Source: Streptomyces caniferus
GTDB lineage: Bacteria > Actinomycetota > Actinomycetes > Streptomycetales > Streptomycetaceae
Reading direction: 5' to 3'
DNA length: 64,000 nt
Assembly: GCF_009811555.1 (NCBI RefSeq)
Contig: NZ_BLIN01000003.1
Coordinates: 620,001 to 684,000 of the forward strand
Shown here: piece after piece, positions 17,384 through 24,967 of the stretch
How positions within the stretch are numbered: position 1 is the stretch's first letter
Layout: each line of letters starts with the position of its first letter
Translations under genes and position numbers: made by a program
The notes under the pieces: model-generated
What the model was told of the DNA's origin: nothing
Seen by the model: only the letters and a program-made list of their open reading frames with translations
Databases searched by the model: none

Positions 17384-18265
17384 CTACCAGATCGCGTCGA
17401 CCCACTCCGGGTGGTCGATGAACGGGTTCCGGTTGTGCTGGTACTTGTCGAAGATCACCTGGTTGCGGTGCTTCTCGAAGGAGTCCGGCGGGTCCTGCTT
17501 GCTCCACTGCTTCAGGACGGAGAGCCGTCCGATGTGCGGCTGGGTGCCATTGCCGACCTTGTCATTGGGCTCCAGGTCGGCGAAGCCGTCGCCGCCGTCG
17601 TAGCGGACGGCCATGTAGAGGATCATGCGGGCGACATCGCCCTTGACCGCGTCACGGGGCTCGAAGGAGTCGTCGTCGGTGCGGTTGCCCGGCGCCTCGC
17701 TCACCTCCGTACCGCCGTTGTCGAAGTCCTTGTCGCCGCGAGCGCTGTTGACGGACACATCCGCCGGGCGCAGGTGGTGGATGTCGGTGCCGGGACCGGT
17801 GTCCGTGCCGAAATCGCCATGGGACTTCGCCCAGACGTGCTCGCGGTTCCAGTCGTCGGGATTTCCGCCGTGGGCTTCCTTGCTCTGCGATCGGCCGCTG
17901 TACAGCAGAATGACGTTCGCGCTGTTGGCCGGGTCCTGGTCGGTGTCCTTGAGGGCGTCCCAGACCTGGTCGTACGTCAGCTTTCCGGTCTGGGTGGTGC
18001 TGATGATCTTGTGCAGCGAATCCTTGAGCGCCTGGCCGGTCTTGCCGAGGGCGTCCTTGTAGTACGTGTCGTCATAGGACGTGTCGTCATATCCGCCGAC
18101 GGATATGGATGAGTGCTGGGTGCCGGACGTGGCAGCGGCACGGTGGTCCGCGGCCGGAGCGGCCGTCGCACCGGCCGGGAACTGTCCGACCACCACCGTC
18201 AATACCGTTCCGGCGGCGAGGGCCAGCGCCGTCCGGGCGCGACGGTTCACGCGGGTGTTGTCCAC
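17384..18265 (-). CDS. Secreted endonuclease I family nuclease
   Basis: This 293-residue protein starts at GTG 18265, placed by GAGAGGA about ten bases upstream. It has an export signal (RRARTALALAAGTVLTVVV, then AGATAAPA). The endonuclease I (PF04231) metal-dependent core is visible: NREHVWAKSHGDFG and TDIHHLRPADVSVNSARGD, the His/Asn metal-site segments. KGDVARMILYMAVRY and NDKVGNGTQPHIG follow, and the C-terminal EKHRNQVIFDKYQHNRNPFIDHPEWV is diagnostic. It degrades extracellular nucleic acid. It is monocistronic, with a terminator downstream and a 316-bp upstream gap. Confidence 0.92.
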   Translation of the reverse strand: MDNTRVNRRARTALALAAGTVLTVVVGQFPAGATAAPAADHRAAATSGTQHSSISVGGYDDTSYDDTYYKDALGKTGQALKDSLHKIISTTQTGKLTYDQVWDALKDTDQDPANSANVILLYSGRSQSKEAHGGNPDDWNREHVWAKSHGDFGTDTGPGTDIHHLRPADVSVNSARGDKDFDNGGTEVSEAPGNRTDDDSFEPRDAVKGDVARMILYMAVRYDGGDGFADLEPNDKVGNGTQPHIGRLSVLKQWSKQDPPDSFEKHRNQVIFDKYQHNRNPFIDHPEWVDAIW

Positions 18266-18581
18266 GAAGGGTGTCCTCTCCCCGAATTGTGGCGCCGAGT
18301 CGCGAAAATGTGGGGCACGACCCGCGCCGGCCGTAGGGAATACGGCCGCAGGCAGCTTTCCATTGCGGTAATCACCACGGTGTGAACATCGGGGAGAGTT
18401 ATGTGACCAGGCTGTGGCAATCACAGAATTCCCCCGAAAAGCCACGCCCGTGCAGCCCGCCGATTCCTCGTCAGAAGTGCTCTTGCGCACACGGCTTTCC
18501 GCTTGACGGTGCGCCAGACAGCCGTCCCGGAAGTCCGCCGCGAACAACGGGGCGACCACGGAGGCGCCCCGCCTTGCCCGT
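18266..18581. other. Intergenic region upstream of the endonuclease gene
   Basis: No gene is supportable in these 316 bp. The stretch 18340-18430 is clearly less GC-rich than its surroundings and is presumably the endonuclease promoter. On the plus strand TGTGAA (18381-18386) and TGTGAC (18402-18407) form a loose direct repeat 21 bp apart. Confidence 0.4.
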
Positions 18582-18755
18582 TCAGGGGCGCGGTTTGTCC
18601 CACACGAGCGAATAGCGCCACAGCAGATGGCGGCGGTAGCGGCTGCCCGGCAGAGCGCCGCGCGCCGCGCGCCGGACCTGTCGCCATGTCATGCCCGGTT
18701 CCAGCACGGGCATCCCCGGCGGTCCGGACTTGCCGCCGTGGCGCCGCGCGAGCAT
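18582..18755 (-). CDS. Possible small basic protein, 57 aa (unrecognised)
   Basis: The frame from ATG 18755 to TGA 18582 encodes a basic peptide ending GSRYRRHLLWRYSLVWDKPRP. It has three tryptophans, clustered aromatic/basic residues and GC-rich third positions, which look coding rather than accidental. A second ATG-led start at 18692 (MTWRQVRRAARGALPG) would give a 36-residue version. The frame is closed upstream by a TGA with no other plausible start, and no strong ribosome site is visible, so it may be the surviving 3' part of a longer gene. A GGTTCCAGNACGGG repeat lies in the same stretch. No function is assignable. Confidence 0.4.
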   Translation of the reverse strand: MLARRHGGKSGPPGMPVLEPGMTWRQVRRAARGALPGSRYRRHLLWRYSLVWDKPRP

Positions 18756-18982
18756 GCGGGCGGCGGGGACACCGGCCGCACGTTGTGGTTCCAGTACGGG
18801 GGCGACGGTCCGTCAGGGCGAGGCGTCCGGCAACCGTAACGAGGACGGCCGGCATCCCTTGGGCCCATCGGGTGAACCCTCGCCCCTTCCGCAACCGGAC
18901 GAGCGCCCTCCGGCTTCCGAAGAATTGACACAGTCTTCGCCGAATCTGTGAACCCTTCGGACCGCGAGTTGTGGAGGCCCCC

Positions 18983-19414
18983 ATGTCGCCTTACCGCCCC
19001 ACTCCCCCGCCGTACGGTGCGACGCCGGATTATGTGCTCGCGCCGCCGCGCCCCGAGGAGCGCCTCGGCGCGCCCGCGTACCCGCTGGAACCGCCGCACC
19101 CGTCCACGCACGCGACGCACCCCTTCCTCCCGCCGCCCCGCCCGGAGGACCGGCTGCCCTTCGAGCCCCCGCAGCGCTACGGCCTGCCCACTCCCCCGCG
19201 GCCGGAGGAACAGCGGCAGGGGCCGGTGGCGATGCCCGATCACCGGCGGCTGGAGCTGCACGCCGCCCTGACCGCGGCCGGTGTCGCACCGGCCGACGGG
19301 GACCTGGCCGCGCTGGCGGAGATCGCGAGCCTGGGCGACACCACGGTCGGTGCCGTCATCGGCTGGCTCGCCGCCGCCGCGCAGGCGTCCTGGCCGCGGT
19401 CGCGCGCGGTGTGA
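18983..19414 (+). CDS. Proline-rich hypothetical protein with C-terminal helical segment
   Basis: This 143-residue protein starts at ATG 18983, placed by GGAGG five bases upstream; the GTG at 18971 overlaps that ribosome site and is less likely. The N-terminal 85 residues are disordered and contain three spaced PPRPEE-type repeats (APPRPEERLG, PPPRPEDRLP, PPRPEEQRQ). The C-terminal 55 residues (HRRLELHAALTAAGVAPADGD, then LAEIASLGDTTVGAVIGWL) form a compact helical unit. No enzymatic motif is seen. It ends 18 bp from the convergent MurJ-like gene. I cannot assign a role. Confidence 0.65.
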   Translation: MSPYRPTPPPYGATPDYVLAPPRPEERLGAPAYPLEPPHPSTHATHPFLPPPRPEDRLPFEPPQRYGLPTPPRPEEQRQGPVAMPDHRRLELHAALTAAGVAPADGDLAALAEIASLGDTTVGAVIGWLAAAAQASWPRSRAV

Positions 19415-19432
19415 GGGCGTCCGCCGCCCGGG

Positions 19433-21220
19433 TCACCGCAGGCCGGGCAGGCTGCGCAGCTCACCTATCTTCAGGGCCCGGGCCAGGACCAGGAAGATCA
19501 GGGCCATACCGAGTCCGCCTGCGGTCAGGCCCAGGACAGGGGTCCAGGCCGCCGGGACGGGCACGCCGGAGCAGGCACGGGCCGCGAGCCCGCCGGCCAC
19601 GGCGGCCAGGGCGGAGGCCGCGGCCAGCTTGCCGTAGGTGCGGCACAGGCGCCGACCGTCGAGACGTCCGGAGAGCCGCCGGCGCAGCAGCAGCGCGGTG
19701 ATCAGCAGCCCGATGCCGTAGGCGACCCCGTACGCGGCGGCCATACCGGTGGCCGCCCAGCGGGCGGGCAGCAGCAGATGGCATGCGGTGGCCAGGGCAA
19801 TGTTGACGGCGGCGATCCAGACGGCCATCCAGAACGGCGTACGGGTGTCCTCGAAGGCGTAGAAGCCGCGCAGCAGCAGGTACTGGGCCGAGTACGGGAT
19901 CAGGCCGAGCCCGAAGGCCTGCAGCATGTGCCCGGCAGGCACGGCCGACGCGGCGTCCGCGGTGCCGTGTGCGAACAGGAGCTGGGCCGTCTGCGGGCCG
20001 AGGGCGAGGAAGAAGAAGGCGGCCGGGACGATGACGACACCGCTGACGCGCAGTCCCCGGGAGAGGTCGCCGCGCAGGTCGTCCAGACGGTTCTCGGCGA
20101 CCGCGCGGCTCATCCGCGGCAGCAGTGCCGTCACCAGCGAGACGGTGACGATCGACTGCGGCAGCGTCCAGATGATCTGGGTGTAGCTGTAGGAGGTGTA
20201 TCCGACACCTGCGGTGGGGAGCTCCTGGTCGGCGGCGCTCGAGTAGCGCATGACGACGGCCATCGCGACGAGGTTGACGAGCACGAACAGCAGGGTCCAG
20301 CGGGCGGCCGTGATGCTCTTGCGCAGACCGGTGCCGCGCCAGTCGAAGCGCGGCCGGAAGCGGAATCCGGCGGCGCGGACGAAGGGGATCAGGGCCAGGC
20401 CCTGCACGGCGATGCCACCGGTGGTGACGATGCCGAGGAGGTCGACCTGACCGGGGGTGATGTCCTCGATGCGGTCGGCGGCCGTCAGCAGGCCGAGGTA
20501 GAGCCCGAACATCGAGATCAGCACGATGTTGTTGAGGACCGGGGTCCACATCATCGCGCCGAACTTGTTCCGGGCGTTGAGTACTTGGCCGAGCATGAAG
20601 AACAGCCCGTAGAAGAAGATCTGCGGCAGCAGGAAGCGGGCGAACACCACGGTGAGCTCGAAGGCGGCATGGTGCTCGGGCGAGTCCGGCGTGAAGACGG
20701 CGATGATCTGCGGCGCAGCCCAGACCGAGAGCACGGTGCCCACCGCCAGCACGCTCAGGACCAGGGTGACCAGGCGCTGTTCGTAGGCGCGGCCGCCGTC
20801 CGCGTGCTCGACCCTGGCACGTACCAGCTGCGGCACCAGCACCGAGTTCAACGCGCCGCCGATCAGCAGGGTGTAGATGCTCATCGGGACGGCGTTGGCG
20901 GTGTTGTACGTCGTGGCGAGCAGCCCCGTGCCGAGTGCGCCGGCCTGGAGCACCTGCCGGATCACCCCCGTGCCGCGGGAGACCACGGTCCCCAGCGCCA
21001 TCAGGAGCGAGGAGCGCTGCAGTCCCCCGCCTTCGGCGTCCCCGGTGTTCGCGCCCTCGTCGCCCCGTTCACCCGCGGCGGGCCGGTGCGGCGCCCGTCC
21101 GTCCGGTTCCCGCTCGCCGCCGGGCACCGGCCCGTCGTCGGCGAAATCGTCGTCCGTCCACCGGTCCGGCAGACGGAGCGGCAGTGTGTCGTGTGACGTG
21201 TGTGGTGTCCCCTCCAGCAT
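19433..21220 (-). CDS. murJ: MurJ/MviN-type lipid II flippase paralogue
   Basis: This 595-residue integral membrane protein has about 14 transmembrane segments after an acidic, disordered N-terminus of 65 residues. The MurJ signature GTVVSRGTGVIRQVLQAGALG begins the first helix, and NSVLVPQLV, VLNARNKFGAMMWTPVLNN, TQIIWTLPQSIVTVSLVTAL and FYAFEDTRTPFWM follow. These belong to the MOP-superfamily lipid II flippases that translocate the peptidoglycan precursor outward. It lacks the long C-terminal kinase-like extension of the main actinobacterial MviN, so it is probably a second copy rather than the essential one (inference). It starts at ATG 21220 and is convergent with the upstream small gene. 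Confidence 0.88.
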   Translation of the reverse strand: MLEGTPHTSHDTLPLRLPDRWTDDDFADDGPVPGGEREPDGRAPHRPAAGERGDEGANTGDAEGGGLQRSSLLMALGTVVSRGTGVIRQVLQAGALGTGLLATTYNTANAVPMSIYTLLIGGALNSVLVPQLVRARVEHADGGRAYEQRLVTLVLSVLAVGTVLSVWAAPQIIAVFTPDSPEHHAAFELTVVFARFLLPQIFFYGLFFMLGQVLNARNKFGAMMWTPVLNNIVLISMFGLYLGLLTAADRIEDITPGQVDLLGIVTTGGIAVQGLALIPFVRAAGFRFRPRFDWRGTGLRKSITAARWTLLFVLVNLVAMAVVMRYSSAADQELPTAGVGYTSYSYTQIIWTLPQSIVTVSLVTALLPRMSRAVAENRLDDLRGDLSRGLRVSGVVIVPAAFFFLALGPQTAQLLFAHGTADAASAVPAGHMLQAFGLGLIPYSAQYLLLRGFYAFEDTRTPFWMAVWIAAVNIALATACHLLLPARWAATGMAAAYGVAYGIGLLITALLLRRRLSGRLDGRRLCRTYGKLAAASALAAVAGGLAARACSGVPVPAAWTPVLGLTAGGLGMALIFLVLARALKIGELRSLPGLR

Positions 21221-21229
21221 GTCACCAAC

Positions 21230-22177
21230 CTATGTCGAACCCCGGGTGGATCTGCGCCGATCGGGTGCCCCGGGCGCACGCGGGGAGGTCGCACGGGGCA
21301 GTGGGCGGGCCCGGCCGGGGTCGAGGAGCGGGGCGAGCAGGTCGCCGTGGCCGGCGAGGCGGGGTGCGATCTCGTCGAAGAGGAAGGTGAGTTGCCGTGG
21401 GTCGGTGCACTCGGCGATCTCGTCCCAGGTGACCGGGGCGGAGACGGTGGGGGTGGGGCGGGCGCGCAAGGTGTAGGCGACGGCGGTGGTCTTGGCGGCG
21501 GCGTTCTGGGAGAAGTCGATGAAGACCTTGCCGGGGCGCAGGGACTTGGTCATCTTGTGCACGACCAGGTCCGGGAGGGCCGCAGCGGCCTCGACGGCGA
21601 GAGTCCTGGCGTAGGCGGTGGCCCGCTCGGAGGGTGCGGGTTCGATCGGCACGACGAGGTGCAGGCCCTTGGAGCCGCTGGTCTTGGCGTAAACGTCCAG
21701 GCCGTCGGCGGTCAGCCGGTCGTGCAGCCACTGCGCCGCGGTGCAGCACTCCACGATGGAGGCCGGGGCACCGGGGTCGAGGTCGAGGACCAGACGGTCC
21801 GCGACGCCCGGGTCCTGGCACCTCCACTGCGGGGTGTGCAGTTCGACGACCAGGTTCGCGGCCCAGACCAGTGAGGGCAGGTCCTGCAGCAGGACCTGCC
21901 GGGCGGGCCCGGACGTCGAATGGGGGACCTCGCAGGTCTTCACCCAGGAGGGTGTGCCGGGCGGCACGTTCTTGGTGAAGAAGCGCTGGCCCTCCGGCCC
22001 GTCGGGATACCGCAGGAAGGAGAGCGGCCGGTCCTGGAGCTGGGCGAGCAGCGGACCCGCGACGGTGGTGCAGTAGTGGAGCACCTCACCTTTGGTGGTG
22101 GCGGTCTCGGCGTAGAGGACCTTGTCGAGGTTGGTCAGCGAGAGGCGCCGCCCCTCCACCTCGGTGATCGGCGACAT
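21230..22177 (-). CDS. ligD: LigD-type DNA polymerase/primase domain protein (NHEJ)
   Basis: This 315-residue stand-alone polymerase domain starts at ATG 22177. It belongs to the archaeo-eukaryotic primase superfamily: RRLSLTNLDKVLYAETATTKGEVL at the start, LVLDLDPGAPAS with the catalytic DxD, KTSGSKGLHLVVPIEP with the conserved SGxKGxH, and KVFIDFSQNAAAKTTAVAYTLRARPTP. It adds ribonucleotides or deoxynucleotides at double-strand breaks during end joining. The ATP-ligase and phosphoesterase domains found in other LigD proteins are absent, so a separate ligase must complete repair. It is divergent from ku with only 30 bp between the start codons. Confidence 0.93.
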   Translation of the reverse strand: MSPITEVEGRRLSLTNLDKVLYAETATTKGEVLHYCTTVAGPLLAQLQDRPLSFLRYPDGPEGQRFFTKNVPPGTPSWVKTCEVPHSTSGPARQVLLQDLPSLVWAANLVVELHTPQWRCQDPGVADRLVLDLDPGAPASIVECCTAAQWLHDRLTADGLDVYAKTSGSKGLHLVVPIEPAPSERATAYARTLAVEAAAALPDLVVHKMTKSLRPGKVFIDFSQNAAAKTTAVAYTLRARPTPTVSAPVTWDEIAECTDPRQLTFLFDEIAPRLAGHGDLLAPLLDPGRARPLPRATSPRAPGAPDRRRSTRGST

Positions 22178-22207
22178 ACCATGAGAATCCCACACAAGGG
22201 ATGAAAG

Positions 22208-23311
22208 ATGCGATCTATCTGGAACGGCTCCATATCGTTTGGTCTGGTCACCATCCCCGTGAAGACCTACAGCGCCACCGACCGCACCTCGTCGGTCTCC
22301 TTCGTCCGCATCCATGAGAAGGACGGTGCGCAGATCCAGTACCGGAAGATCTGTGAACTGGACGGCAAGGAAGTCCCGAACGAGGAGGTCGGCAAGGCCT
22401 ATCAGCCGCCGGGCGACGAGACCCTCGTGCCGATCACCGACGACGACCTGTCCCAGCTGCCGCTGCCGACCGCCAAGACGCTGTCGATCCTGTCGTTCGT
22501 CGACCCCGCCGAGATCGACCCGCTCCAGATGGACAAGGCCTACTACCTGGGGCCCAACGGGACCACCGCCACCAAGCCGTACACGCTGCTGCGGGAGGCG
22601 CTGGAGCACCACCGGAAGATCGCGGTCGGCAAGGTGGCGATGCGGGGACGGGAGTCGCTGGCGATGGTGCGGGCGCACGACGGGGCGCTCGTGATGCACA
22701 CACTGCTGTGGCCGGATCAGATCCGGCCCGCCGACGGTGTGGTGCCCGATGATGTCGAGCTGCGCGAGAACGAGCTGACGCTGGCCGAGACGCTGATGGA
22801 CTCCCTGGGCGAGCTGGACCCCGCCGAACTCCACGACGACTACCGCGAGGCCGTCGAGGAACTGGTCGCCGCCAAACTGGAGGGCGAGGAGCCGGCCGCC
22901 GCCGCGGCGTCGGACACCGGCGCCCAGGTCATCGATCTGACGGCGGCCCTGGAGAAGAGCGTGCGGGCGGCCCGGGGCGGCGGTGAGCACGACGCCGAGG
23001 CGGAGTCGGCGTCCGTGACGCCCATACGGGGGCGGAAGGCGGCGAAGAAGAGCGAGGCCGGGCCGCGCACCACGCAGCGGAGCGGCACGCCGGCGAAGAA
23101 GGCGACGGCGAAGAAGACCGCCTCGGCCACCACGAAGAAGACTCCCGCCAAGAAGACGTCAGCCGCGCGCAAGACCTCCGACGGACGGAAGAAGACCGCG
23201 TCGTCGGCCGAGAAGACCGGCACGAGCACCCGCACCCCAGCCGGCGGCACGGCCAAGAAGGCAGCTTCGAAGACCACCGCCAAGAAGGCGACGGGCCGGA
23301 AGACGGGCTGA
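22208..23311 (+). CDS. ku: Ku DNA-end-binding protein (NHEJ) with long Lys-rich tail
   Basis: This 367-residue protein starts at ATG 22208. The Ku core covers about residues 1-255: RSIWNGSISFGLVTIPVKTY, IQYRKICELDGKEVPNEEV, FVDPAEIDPLQMDKAYYLGP and ALVMHTLLWPDQIRPAD. The last 110 residues are a histone-H1-like tail built of PAKK/TAKK/SGTPAKKATAKK units. Such tails bind DNA and promote end bridging in other bacterial Ku proteins (family knowledge). Ku homodimers thread onto broken ends and recruit LigD. The gene shares a 30-bp divergent promoter region with the polymerase gene. Confidence 0.96.
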   Translation: MRSIWNGSISFGLVTIPVKTYSATDRTSSVSFVRIHEKDGAQIQYRKICELDGKEVPNEEVGKAYQPPGDETLVPITDDDLSQLPLPTAKTLSILSFVDPAEIDPLQMDKAYYLGPNGTTATKPYTLLREALEHHRKIAVGKVAMRGRESLAMVRAHDGALVMHTLLWPDQIRPADGVVPDDVELRENELTLAETLMDSLGELDPAELHDDYREAVEELVAAKLEGEEPAAAAASDTGAQVIDLTAALEKSVRAARGGGEHDAEAESASVTPIRGRKAAKKSEAGPRTTQRSGTPAKKATAKKTASATTKKTPAKKTSAARKTSDGRKKTASSAEKTGTSTRTPAGGTAKKAASKTTAKKATGRKTG

Positions 23312-23440
23312 TGGTCGAGCGGGGAGGGCGCGGACGACCGGGGCCGGGCGGGACGGATTCCGGAACCTGCCCCGCCCGGACTCCAAGCCTCGTCCCGCCC
23401 GGCCCGGCCGTCGGATCCCCGCGCCCCGGGCCACCCGTTC

Positions 23441-23453
23441 TAGAGTCTTGGTA
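23441..23453 (+). promoter_or_regulatory. Possible promoter for a leaderless transcript
   Basis: TAGAGT (23441-23446) fits a Streptomyces -10, and the ATG of the S4 gene begins seven bases later, where transcription would start. No Shine-Dalgarno sequence lies upstream of the ATG. No good -35 is visible. Confidence 0.4.
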
Positions 23454-23827
23454 TGGCTTCAGACGAGGGGACCACCCGCATCGACAGCTGGATCTGGTCC
23501 GTGCGGCTCACCAAGACGCGGTCGATGGCCGCGGCGGCTTGTCGCGCGGGGCATGTGCGGGTCAACGGGGAACGGGTGAAGCCGGCCCATGCGGTGCGCA
23601 ACGGCGACGAGGTGCGGCTGCGGCACGCGGGGCGGGAGCGGATCGTGGTCGTCTCGCGGCTGGTGCGCAAGCGGGTGGGCGCGGCCGTCGCCGCCGAGTG
23701 CTTCATCGACAACAGTCCGCCGGCCCCGCCGCGCGAGGAGGTTCCGGTGATCGCACTGCGCGAACGCGGCGCCGGACGTCCCACCAAGCGCGAACGCCGC
23801 GAGATCGACCAGCTGCGCGGGCTCTGA
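23453..23827 (+). CDS. S4-domain RNA-binding protein (Hsp15/HslR-like)
   Basis: This 124-residue protein has an N-terminal S4 domain: RIDSWIWSVRLTKTRSMAAAACRAGHVRVNGERVKPAH, followed by NGDEVRLRHAG. This is the layout of heat-shock protein 15, which recycles 50S subunits carrying nascent chains after translation stalls. The C-terminal 40 residues are basic (GRPTKRERREIDQLRGL), as is usual for the family. The start at ATG 23453 seems to be leaderless. Confidence 0.9.
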   Translation: MASDEGTTRIDSWIWSVRLTKTRSMAAAACRAGHVRVNGERVKPAHAVRNGDEVRLRHAGRERIVVVSRLVRKRVGAAVAAECFIDNSPPAPPREEVPVIALRERGAGRPTKRERREIDQLRGL

Positions 23828-23939
23828 ACCGGAACGGACCGCGGGCCCGGGAGGAACCACCCCGTCGCCGGGCCGGCGGACGAAGGTCACGTGCGGGCGG
23901 CGGTCCCTCAGGGCCGGCGTCCGCACCCGCGGGCAGCGC

Positions 23940-24389
23940 CTACACGGACGGCAGCGCGTCGAGATAGACCCACTGGCCGTCCTCGCGGACGAAGCGGCTG
24001 TTCTCGTACTGGCTGTCGGCGTGGCCGTGCAGGGTGAAGTGGGCCCGGAATTCCACGGTGCCCTCGGTGTGGAAGGCGCTGCCGCCAGTGGTGCCGAGGA
24101 TGTCCAGGCCGCTCCAGCGCTGGGCCGGTTCGAGGTCGAGGCTGCCGGGACGGGTCGTCGGGTGCCAGGTGCGCAGCAGGTATCCGGTGTCGCCGACGAC
24201 GAAGGCGCTGTAGCGCGAGCGCATCAGGCGCTCGGCGGTCGGGGCGGTGGCGAGCCCCTGGTGAAAGGGGCCGCAGCAGTCGCGGTAGGCCTCGGTGCGG
24301 CCGCACGGGCACGGCGAGGCGGGGGTGACGGCGGCGGCCGGGCGGCGCGGCGCGTTCTTCGGCTTGTTCAGCTTGTTCGGCTTCGACAC
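23940..24389 (-). CDS. YchJ-family (UPF0225) SEC-C motif protein
   Basis: This 149-residue protein starts at GTG 24389. The N-terminal SEC-C zinc motif (SPCPCGRTEAYRDCCGPFH) is followed by the YchJ-type cystatin-like domain (TAERLMRSRYSAFVVGDTGYLLRTWHP, then TVEFRAHF). The cysteine pattern CxC-N8-CC binds zinc. The biochemical function is not established for the family. A short Lys/Asn-rich repeat (KPNKLNKPKN) precedes the zinc motif. Upstream codons stay open to 24512 but are poorer in coding character. Confidence 0.85.
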   Translation of the reverse strand: MSKPNKLNKPKNAPRRPAAAVTPASPCPCGRTEAYRDCCGPFHQGLATAPTAERLMRSRYSAFVVGDTGYLLRTWHPTTRPGSLDLEPAQRWSGLDILGTTGGSAFHTEGTVEFRAHFTLHGHADSQYENSRFVREDGQWVYLDALPSV

Positions 24390-24595
24390 CCCACGATTGT
24401 GCCGGGTCGGCGGATCCCTGCCGCGACACACCGGGCACCGGCCGAGCACACGCCGGAGCGGCACGCCCTGGAGATACGCCCATTTGGGGAATTCCCACGA
24501 CAAATCACCCATTTGCAGCTTTTCCTGGCTTGATACGTACTGTGAGGCTGGAAGAACTCATGGTGTCCGTCCCCACCACCCAGGAGAGAACCCCC

Positions 24596-24790
24596 ATGAT
24601 TCTGTCCATTTCCGGCGTCGTCCTGCTCGGTGTCATCGTCTTCCTCTTCTTCCGCAAAGACGGCCTGAAGTTGTCGCATGCACTGGTCTCCGCGCTCTTC
24701 GGGTTCTATCTCGCCAGCTCCGCCATCGCACCCAGCATCAAGGCCGGCGGGGCGAGCCTGGCGAGCCTCCTCGGGGGGATCAAGATCTAG
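24596..24790 (+). CDS. smeA: SmeA, small sporulation membrane protein
   Basis: This 64-residue protein starts at ATG 24596 after AGGAGAG. It has two hydrophobic stretches, ILSISGVVLLGVIVFLFF and ALVSALFGFYLASSAIA, separated by a short basic loop (RKDGLKLSH). The C-terminus is GGASLASLLGGIKI. Size, topology and position just upstream of a SpoIIIE/FtsK-like gene match smeA of S. coelicolor. There, SmeA targets SffA to sporulation septa and affects spore maturation and chromosome segregation (established knowledge). A GACAC word, the WhiA core, lies at 24425-24429 but could be chance. The 177-bp gap to sffA contains no other gene. Confidence 0.82.
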   Translation: MILSISGVVLLGVIVFLFFRKDGLKLSHALVSALFGFYLASSAIAPSIKAGGASLASLLGGIKI

Positions 24791-24967
24791 CGGGCACACT
24801 CCCGCCTGCCCAGGGGCGTCCGGAATCCCCGACCGGCGCCACCCCACGGGGCCCGCCCGAACGGGCCGCACCACCTCCCGTCCGGGCGGCTCCGCGTACG
24901 GCACCCTCCCGGCTCGCCGCCCCACCGAGCCGCCCCACGACCACCGCCACGAGCAACAGGAGACGAT

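Noticed and set aside
19778..21196. 472-codon open frame on the plus strand
   Set aside because: Antisense shadow of the MurJ-like gene; Gln/Gly/Asp-rich and without recognisable domains.
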